Assembly: GCA_026874595.1 (NCBI GenBank)
Contig: CM049311.1
Span: forward strand, 7,541,676-7,605,675
DNA from: Sipunculus nudus
Lineage: Eukaryota > Annelida > Sipuncula > Golfingiida > Sipunculidae
Direction of reading: 5' to 3'
Length of the DNA: 64,000 nucleotides
Each line of letters starts with the position of its first letter. The stretch's first letter is position 1. A program made the translations under genes and the position numbers. Positions 50,795 to 61,887 of the stretch are shown one piece after another. The notes below the pieces were generated by a model that did not search any database, had not been told where the DNA came from, and saw only the letters and a program-made list of their open reading frames with translations.

Positions 50795-53700
50795 AGTATA
50801 AATGACAAGGAAATCTTCAGGCTCATTGCTCTCTTTACAATTTTATCTAATTTATTTCAATATGTACTGTTGGTCAACTCAAACTGTACCTCGATTTGTC
50901 AGAAAAACAGTTTGGTTACAGAAGAGGCCACGAAACTGAATTGTGTGTGTGTGTTTGCTAAAAGAGGTTCTAAGGTTTTATCGAGAATCCGGATCACACA
51001 AGTTTGTCTGCTTTTATGATGCTTCTGCAGCGGTTGACAGAATCTGTTTTACAACGTTGTTTCGTAAAGCAGTCACAATGAGGATACCCTTACATCTTAT
51101 AAGAATATTATATTTCTGGTACCTTCAGCAAAGAATATCTGTAAGATAAAAATTTCTTACATCATCTTATTTTAAGGTAACTCAGGGTGTCCGACAGGCT
51201 TGTATATTATCACCACGTCATTTTAATATTTACATTGACGATCTAAGTCGTATTAAACCAAACAAGTAATTGGATGTTGCATTAGTAGTACAACCATGAA
51301 TCATCTTATATATGCAGATGACACAGTACTAACTGCACCATCTGGAAAAGGTTTATAATAACTTATTGGTTTAACTTACGGTTACGGAATATCACATTAA
51401 ATTAAATTTGATAAAACAAAACCCAATGTGTATTAACCTAATTGGTAAAAGTAAGGTACGGTCCTCGGCAGTACCTAGCGCTTATAATAGCTGATTTTGG
51501 TTAAAAAAGTACAAATATCTCGGCCGTTTTTTGGATGACAATTTAAAGGATTCTAATGATATGCAACAACAAATGTGCTTGTTGTATACTAGGTCAATAA
51601 ACTGAGACAAAATTTAAATCACTATTTAGAACCTGTCAAAGTTTTATTGTTCAAATCATGCTTTTTTCTGTATATTGTGCATATATAAGTTTTCTTTGCA
51701 AAAGATTAAAGTTGCATAAAACAATTCTCTGAAGATTTTTTATGGGATTACCTAAACTGTGCAGTATCAGGACTGAGTTTGTGACACGTAGTCTCATTCA
51801 TTTGGCTGCTCTAATGCGCAAGCAAATATATTCTAAGAATATATGAAAGCAATAACTCATACATCAAGATTAATAATAATTTAGACTTATACTTATGATC
51901 GGACCTGTGGGAGCAATCCTTGTTTCAAGGCAACCTCACTCTAGAACAATAATAAAGATGATAACAGTCTTTTTTAGGGTGTAATTACTTATATGTATAT
52001 TGTGTGTGGGTATATGTGTGTATGTATGTGTGTAAGTAAGTGTATACAAGTATACTGGAAGTTGTGTATAATAGGTGTTATTTTTACACAGGAATAACAT
52101 AAATCATTGTCATGTACTAACCCAGTAAGTTTAAGAACGTATTTCACAGTATACCTGCATGTTTTCTTTTCGGGATAAATACATGTATTTTATATCATAT
52201 GGCGTCACGTCAAAATATATATTTTGTATGTATTTCTATGTATGGGTATGTATACCACGTGTATATTAACTCATATGCATGTGTATGTACCGTTAATCTG
52301 CTCTCATCTATCTACCTATCATATATTTATATATATAGGCATATATATCGTTTTTCGTAATGTTTCATTTATGAAGACAATATATTCAGTATAAAATACA
52401 GGAAACAATAAATTAACTGTCAGATGAAGTCTTCACTTTTGTAAAGATGTTAAGATGAACAAAACGTCATCTGTTCAAGATCCTGTGGTCTCGGGCTGGA
52501 ACGACATTTGGCGAGGCAGAGGAATTGAAAGATGGATATGTAATTCATAGTCAAAGGGGAGGCATTTGGACAAGCTGGCATGCATTAGATCCAGAGAGCG
52601 GCGTTGAAGAGTGCTTTGTGGCCATATACTCTAGCACTGGTATTTTTTATATATTTTCCAGTGCCACGTTTTTAACTCTATTACACAATATGGCTGCCCC
52701 ATAACATTTAGTAAAAGATAAATAGGCGACTGCAATTAATATTTAAGACGAAAGTAGAAGCAGTTGTCCACATTACAGCTCAAAAGAGCACAACTTGCCT
52801 TCTGCTTGTATAAGGAAAATTCTAAACCATTGGTCTTAAAATTCATGCGAAACGGTTTAACTTTCGTCTCGTAGGTGATATCTCATTCGGGCATATTTTC
52901 AATACTGAAAAATAAGAATATGTGGGGAAATTATATGAAATACGTATATTTTAAGCATTTGTCTTTTTCTTAAGAAAACTGCCAACCGTAGATGAACTAC
53001 AGTGCCTGCTCAATTTCAATATTCTATATTAAATATTTCCGGGTACATTATTTTACAGGACATGAAGTGTATCCCTCTACAAATGTCGGGAAAGAGTGTG
53101 ATAAATACCTGATGGGATTCAAGTTTAATCTTACAAATCAAGATACAGTTCAACCTCTGTATTACGTAAGCGTTAGATGCAGGAATGGCGCCGGCTTATG
53201 GAGTAAAGAAGTTCTTTCTAGGTTCGAATCCTTTTACTTACCCATAAAGATAATAAAAAAAGAGGAAATGTTTTTGCCATTTAGGCTTACAGCCAAAATT
53301 ATTAGGCCTCTAGGAGTTTCTAAGTAGCCTTATAAACCCGCCTTGTTTTAAGATGTTAATATATAGAGAAAAGGATGTGTATAACCTTATCCTGGCTGAT
53401 GAGTGTATATTAACCTTTTCCCAGTCCAATAAAAGTTGTGTCAGAAGATCAAGCGGGAGTAGTCGAAGATGGCCCGGTATTTGGCCTGGACGAAGACTAC
53501 CAAACAGACCTGACAACAGTGACAGCTACATTCCACGGATTTTCTAGCCTCAAAGATGAAATACATCACTACCTGTGGGCAGTTGGTACAGCTCCACTGA
53601 TGCAAGACGTTATGCCGTTTGTTCAAATGGGGATAATGGAATTAAATGTTCCTGATCTTGAAAGTAAGTATGGAAAAGTAAGCAATGTTGAGAATATGAC

Positions 53701-56700
53701 GCGAGACCAAGGTGAAATATTTTGTCAGTTGAAAAGCGTTCTATACTATTTATGCAAAGTACATAAAAAAGACCAAATGCCGTAAAAATTTAAATGCTGT
53801 GAAACAAGCAAATATAATGGCATGATATTGAAACTTCTAAACAAGCATTTTACTCCCACTAGCTGACCTTGGAAGATGAAATTGAGATGGTTACGTCAAA
53901 AATATAAACTTATTCTCGGTTGTGTTTTTCAGTTGTGTGTGTTTCATATCATTTTTTCAGAATTACACTTGTTTTGTTCTGATGATAGTGATGCATCTGT
54001 GACTGCTACAGAAATAATTAGCTTTCTAAATTTTACGATGTTACACCCACCAAAATGACGTTCCATATAGGTTTCAATGTCCTTTATGTGAGCGAATTAA
54101 AGAGATAAGAATTGATGTTCACGATCTCCGATCTCTAATGATTTAGGAATAGTAAAGCTAAATTGGTCAGCAACTAGTAACTATGGTTTATCAAACGTTA
54201 CCGTGTGATAAACAAGAAGAGTTACATGAACCCGTGATACCCTGTCTTTTTGGGTTTATCTAACTGTTTCTTATTCCGAACTATAGGCTTTGAAGCTCCA
54301 TATCAGGCTCAAGCGCTGGTTCAACTGCAGCCGAACATTACATATTACGTCACCGTGCGTGCTGTCACAGGCTCTGGTCAGTTGCTTGAGAGTTCTTCAA
54401 ATGGTATTACTGTTGACACAAGTCCCCCAGTGCCTGTATTCCTCCAGATAGGATCTGAGACATTACGTAATGAGGTTTGGTATCAACAAGATCATGCAAC
54501 TCTTGATGCTACCTGGAACATAACGGATCCAGAAAGTGGTGTCAATACCACCTCAATTGTAATGCATATTTTTTCAGGTATATCCAAATATAAATACAAA
54601 TTCTTATAGAATGACTATTAATGTTGATCATAAATCATTATATTACGATACACATGAACCCATTAAATGTTTAAGGCGAAAAATGAATTTTAGATAGGTC
54701 AAGTTTTTATCATTATAGTCTTTGGTTTCGTTATATTTCTCTTTTTTTAACTACAATATTCTATTTCATGTCATATGAGGTAAAAGGAATATACACCTGT
54801 CAGAATTACATAATTTGATGAAATTAAAATTTAAAAATATTAATTTTATTTTTAATTAACCCTTTATAAAGCATCGTGTATGTTATTACCTGGTAGTGTT
54901 TCTTTACCTGTATAAAAATAATATTTAGTTGAAGGAGATTCTGTCAGGAGACATCATCTACCATTCCAGCCAAATGTAGGGTCACTACCGAACGGTGCAC
55001 TGAAACCTATCGATGGTAAAACCAGCGTCCTGATTTTAAGTTCAGTGAACAAGGTATAGGCCTATAGAGAACATCCCATTCCAAATAATTATAGAGAATT
55101 TGATTATACAAGTAACCTTTATAGATAAAAATAAAAAATCTTTATTATACAAATGAGTAAAATTCAAATAAAGTTCTCGCTTAAAAACCTGAATCAACCC
55201 AAAATGCAGTCACTACATTAATAATGCAGGGATGTGAACAGTGTTTAGCTGTTTACCTGTTTTTTTTAACTTCCACACTAGGTTGGCTTATCTTCCAGCA
55301 TTCAGTCGGAGCCAGTGGTTGTTGACACAACACCACCGCATGATGGACATATTAAATGTCCATCCTTTATACACGGTAATATAATATTTTTCCTAGAATG
55401 TGTTTCGAAATCATCAACATTTTCTTTAGTTTTATTATGATTTTTATATAACCAAATAAGAGACTGTTATTTGTTAGTTTAAAAACTCAATTTTTTTATC
55501 ATTTAGAGACAGATAAAAGCATTGTATCTGTTTACAAGTTGCCCTCTCTCATCAGAAATAAAATCTTTCCGATGCGAATGGCAAGGCTTCAAGGATTATG
55601 AAAGTGGAATCGACTATTTCCTGTTTCGCGTCGGCATTGAAGAGGACGACAACTGGGTATTGAATGAAACGCACATTCCTGTAAACAGAGGTCACTATAT
55701 TTTTCAAGGTAACCAAGTCATTAACATATAAATGAAAAACAGTATTTCTTTCTCATTTGATTAACCCTGAAGAAACCGTTTATTTATTTATATATTGTAA
55801 ACCTATGTGAAATGAGAAAGAATCCTTGTACATAAGGGAATACGTTACAAGTAAAATCAATTTCTAAATACATCTGTTATGCAGGAAAGAGACATTTGAG
55901 AAAGAATGTTACCCATGGCACCATTTTCTTTGTGACACTGTATGCAATCAATAAAGTAGGTCTCCCGTCTTCCGGGGTGTCAACTAAAATAATATACGAC
56001 CAAACCGCCCCAAAGGTAAGTACCTCTTTCTGAGTCAAACTGTCACTTGCAAACAGAGAAGATGATTTTCTTTTAACATGAATCCGTTAAAATTTAAAAA
56101 AAAAGACTTGAAATGTTTATTTGAAAGAAGACACGCAAGGTTAGTTGAAAAAATGCTTCCATTTTTTCTCCCACAATATGTTCCCCTAGAAAGAATATTA
56201 ACTTGTGCGTCTTATTTAAGGAAATTCAGGTATGTTGGAAACAATCGTAAACTCACAGTGAGACCTGTCATCTTTGTTATTGTGATATACAGCAGCAATC
56301 TGTTAAAATTTATGTTTTTTCCTAGGGAGGTAGCCTGATGATACTTGGAGACACCTCAATATTGAATAGTACAAAGCTGTAGACCTTAGCAGCTATGGAC
56401 GGGGAAAACGTAGGTGGCTCTCCTGCGACAAACCATTATTAACTTTTAGCATATGGCATCAAACGTCCTAAAAACCAAACTTGTTACTTTAAACTGATTC
56501 CTACATAACCTTATATTAGTATATCCTATACCTATCTATATTCGCTCTATGATAAAAATGTAAACAAATATATATGCGATTTTTAGACTCTGTTATATGC
56601 CAGAAATCTTCGAAGACTATCCAAGTTGCCTGGACAGGCTTTGCGGATGCGGAATCTGGCATAAGCAGGTAACTTATAATATCAAGACTGAATTTGCAAC

Positions 56701-59700
56701 TTATTTAAAACATTTTTCCATTCATGACAAAATCATAATGTATTTTTTAAAATGCTACAGGTATGAATTGGCACTTACTTATTCAGCTGGCAGCTCACAG
56801 ATCAAAGAATACATTAAAGTGTCCCCTGATCAGACAATGGCTACATTCCACGGGCTTGACCTATCAATTGTTCGCCAGGTCTTTGTGAAGATCAAAGCCT
56901 ATAATGGAGCGGGTCAATACAGGACCGTTACCCCAGTCGGCGTGTATATCAGTCGAGTTAGCGCTGGACGACGTCCACTTAGAAAATTAAAAGTCAACGA
57001 TGGACGACTGATAGGGCAGGACATGTAGGTGTTCACAGATATGGGCAGTTGTCATTTGAAAAGCCTTCATACATTAAATACAAATTCCATATGATTGTGT
57101 GTTGTGAAAACTCAATTGTACGGCTTTTTTTGTTATTCAGATTATATAAGCTCAGATTATAATAATTGAAAACGCTCTATTTTGATGCACATTAAAGCCT
57201 GAAGTTATACTTTACAAAATAAGTGCAGTATAATTAAGGCAGATGTAGAATTCTGAACGACTGTAAAAAGGCGAAAGGTAAACTTTACTAAAAAGTGAGG
57301 CATGTAAAATCATAAATCAATATATTGGGTAAAAGGCTTACTCGCTTATACAGGGCATTTCAGGAATACAACGATGAGATCAGTGCCAACTGGGATCTGA
57401 GTGGTGACCCGTGTCCTATTGAGCGATTGGAATGGATGATTCAAAGGGTCGATGGCTTTGTACTTTTGAATTTCACCGCATTGAAATCAGGTTTGGCCAA
57501 CTTAAATTTTATATTATGTCGATGCTATTAATGAAAAATCCTCAAAACAAATTTTGTTTCTTTCGAATGATCGTTATATATTGTCATCAATGTGTAACAT
57601 GTTTAATGTAAGAGATAACAGGAATATAAATACTCATTTGACTTTATAATAAAAGTTAAAAAACAAAACCAGAATAGGGTCCGATTGGACAGGTCAAGAT
57701 AATCAATGAAATTAATCGTTGATCAATATATAATGATCAATATGCTTGTATGCAATTCTTAGGCAGAAAGCTAAACATGAACATGCAGCGTTATTTTAAA
57801 TATTAAGAAGAATTCAGCATACCACTGGAGTGAAAAGAAACTGAGCAAACAATATTTATTATTAATTTGTAGACAAAACTATAGAGACTTTGGACAATCT
57901 GCGGCTTCGTGACGGGGAGACATACCAAGTTACAGTGCGTGCAACAAACCATCTCCGCTTCACCCATGTCATTCGGTCCAATGGCTGCACTGTGAAAATG
58001 GAACCCCTCTTACCAGGAATTGTGTATGATGGGGACATTACAGGATTTGATTTAGAGTATCAGAAATCCCATAAAACTTTGTCTGCTAACTGGGATGGAT
58101 TTGGCAGTGATTTGAGTAATGTATGGAGTGGTATGTATATGTTTGATTTAAAGATTTTAGCACAATAATAATGTTAACGATAGTGTCAAATGTTGTAAAT
58201 GTCAAATAAGATTATAATATATAGAATCATGTGAATATACTTAAAACGTTTAAAACAAAAGAATTAATTAAAAGAACTAAAGGATTGAATGCGACTTACA
58301 GATATTGTGTTCAGATATCTTAAGAGTAATACTTGTGAAAATATACACATAAGGGGGAAACTCGGAAGATATTGGAGAGCACCAGAACGTCATGTTTTAT
58401 GAGGTAGCTGCAGGAACTGACCGTCGTTATGCATCCACGAGAGTAAATATCAGACCATTTACCGACGTAGGCCTCAATAAGACATGGACGTTCACCGATC
58501 TCCACTTGATCCCGAGGGCTGCTGTGTACTTTATAACGGTGCGCGCGCATAGTAAGTCGACAGCAATAACTGAAGTGACGTCAAATGGCATCCGTGTTGG
58601 TCATGAAATCGAACTTCTCAGTGTCGGTGAGATTGCTGTACCAAGGTAGGTAATTAATGTATGAATAGCAAAAAAGGTATATCTGAAAGATTCCAAAGTC
58701 CGGGACAAGGACCATATATCTATATTGACAATGGTATAAATGCCTGAAAGTTAACGTTCAAAGCATTACTAACTTTAAAGTGCGATTTCAGATTTCCATA
58801 TCACAGTTGGATAAATATTTCGCAAGTGCTTTGTGTCCATACCAACGGCAATGTCAACTGCCGCATAACAAGCTGTAGAATTCTAACAGAGAAGCTTGGT
58901 GACATATTGAACGTTTATGTTGATCTAAGTACGTTTCGTGCAAAGCCAATAATTCTTTTTCAGGTTTGTTCCGTCGGCAAGCGACATTGAATTTTCATGG
59001 AATGGCTTCAGGTTTGCGACACCCATTATACGATACCAGTGGGGTATAACAACCTATCATTCAAAAGATGATCTGATTTATTGCAAAGACATCCAGGTAC
59101 TTATTATTATATCCTCGACATTTTTCTTGACTGAGCGCATTATTACTCTTAACATACTTAAACATGTTTGGTTTTGGTGCACAGGGCTTTCGTGTAGGCG
59201 AGGAGAAAGATGACACAACCCTGTTAGACATACAACCACTGACTCTGGCTGGAAATTCGGGACTGGACACTGTTGTTTTAGCAGAAGGACTCAACCTAAC
59301 ACATGGAACGTCATACTCCGTAGTTGTAACAGCAACTGCCCAATCAGGAGGATGTTTGTTAGCAACAGGGATCTTTACTGTGGATGTCACCCCACCAGTA
59401 GAAGGAAACATCTTAATTGCACAGAGCATAGGCAAGGTAAAGACTTGGATAAGAAATAATTCATTCAGAGAGAACTTTGAATCATATGCAAAATGTGAAA
59501 TCTCTCCTTATATCTAAAACGACACAGATCCTGAGAACATATTTTATTGTTTCTTTATTCTAGGATGTATCCTTTGTGGGCGATGCAGACGAGATGTTAG
59601 TTCGATGGATGGGTTATAATGACCCAGAGAGTCTATTAAAAAGTTACCATATTCTGTTGGTTGAGGGCAATTCTTGCAGTGCGCCAGATATTGAAGGAAA

Positions 59701-60762
59701 GGATGAAGAATTTACTCAAGTTTCTCCTAATCTCACGTCTTTTCGTTTTCTTAATCCCGGTTTGAAGGTTTATGGGATTTATTTCAAACATCGCTGTTTA
59801 TAAGGCCAGTCCCGTTCTGTTCAACTTCTAAACGTAATCATGTATTTCACTCCGAATTCTTAATGGTCATCGCGTATTTTAATTATTTCAAATATTCTAG
59901 ATAAATAAAGCTCATATTTTTATCATTTTATTATCTTTTTGATATAATTATTGTACTTTTGACCTCTATTGAAGGCAAATGTGCCTTACTTCGTGCTTAT
60001 GAAGACAACCAATGGCGCAGGAACAACTATAGTCACCAATAGCCTTCCTATCATGCTTGATACTGTCGCTCCTGACCCAGGTTCAGTAATTGATGGACTT
60101 GATCTACGTGGCGATCGGCGTTTCCAGAGTTCCCTCACAGAAATGACAGGTATATTGCTACATAAGGAGTCCTTTTTATTTCACATTACTTATATTATTA
60201 CTTAAATGTGATGGTTTTGAACATCAAAATGTATCCCCTGCCATAGACTTTAGATTAAATAGTTACGTCTTAACTCTGAATGAACAAAATGACATAATTA
60301 TAAATGAAATGCACTCAATCGTGTAACAAGTATTGAAAGCAGTTTTTTCGCGTTATTTAATATTTTTTCTGCATGTAAATTAATTTTAAGGAACACTAAT
60401 ATATAAGCCGTCACCTACTGAAGAAGATTGCCCTGCTAGGCGTTATGCGTTCTTGAGTTCAAACAAAGACTGGGCTTTCGTTCAAACCAAAGGAATAAAT
60501 CAAGACCCTGGTAAAAGAATCAAGTTCAGTCAATCACAGGTCAGTCCAGATACCTACTTCCTCGTCCAATACCCGTTTTTTTTAGTAGTCTTATCACATG
60601 ATTTAGAAAGGATTTAAATAGAGGCACTTGCAATATTGCTGACCACAGACATTGAGATTTCAGAATTAGAAGTACAAGGTAACCCCATCCTATAAAAATA
60701 AATAAATATGTATAAATATCATTCCATTCCATTAAGCATTCATCCGTGTGTTGAATCTTTTG

Positions 60763-60827
<65 letters not shown>

Positions 60828-61382
60828 ATTACGAACATCGTCCTTCAAACATATATGTGCGTATTCGTGTGTGTGACTGTGCTTTTTATAAAAAATCGTT
60901 TAAACGTTAGGAAATATAATATTATATTGGAAGTATGCAATTAAGGCAACTAGAAACATTGAAGAGTTTATCAGTGGAATAAAACTAAATTTAAAAAAAC
61001 GCAGTCGAACAAGTCCTAACATAGTTTAACTACTAACGTATTCTGTAGATATCATATTCAGCCAAAGAGGGGCTAGGATTGACAATGGTTAGGGATGTTC
61101 CTAGTGAGCACATGTTGTCAGCAGCTTTAGTTACAAAAGCAGACTTCAGACAAGGTGGTCGGTTGAAGGTTTGTTATCAACAGCTTTTATAAATTGCAAA
61201 CAGTTTATTCTTTCCTATACTTTATAATCCTTAGATTATAATCAGACTTTTCATTAGAACAGCGAGGATAATGCTATCTTTTGCTAAGAGTGTGCATGCG
61301 ATCACATTAATAATGCATATCTAGCTTGAATGTTGCTGGATCAAAAATCGATATCAGCTTACTTGAAAGGCTTTATACATAC

Positions 61383-61444
<62 letters not shown>

Positions 61445-61828
61445 TGGAATTGAAGGCCGGAAATGCTGCCTGGCGTGCCGTGACGTCTGTAACTATACGC
61501 ACTGGTTCTGCTGGGGAGGTTTGGGATTATGGTGTTCTGAGTGAGAAAAAAGAGAGTAATGTCAGTGTCCGTCCCGACAGACTCTCAGGAGATACAGCGT
61601 CTTTGGAAAAAACAGTCTGGGAACACCTTGAAGGGATCGGATTTCATGTTATTCCCTGTAAGTAAATATACAACCAACATGTTTACTTGGCAAACGATAA
61701 ATCGGAAATTTAACGTTTGAAACAACTAGGGATTCATTTGTATATAATGTTTGTTATTTGTTAATGTAATTTTACTTCAAATTATATATAACAGTTAACA
61801 GCAATACAATGTATTATGTAACTGAAAT

Positions 61829-61887
<59 letters not shown>

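Noticed and set aside
58792-58930. Open segment reading FPYHSWINISQVLCVH between E63 and E64
   Set aside because: It has an acceptor-like border but its possible donors leave a phase incompatible with E64, while E63 joins E64 directly in phase.
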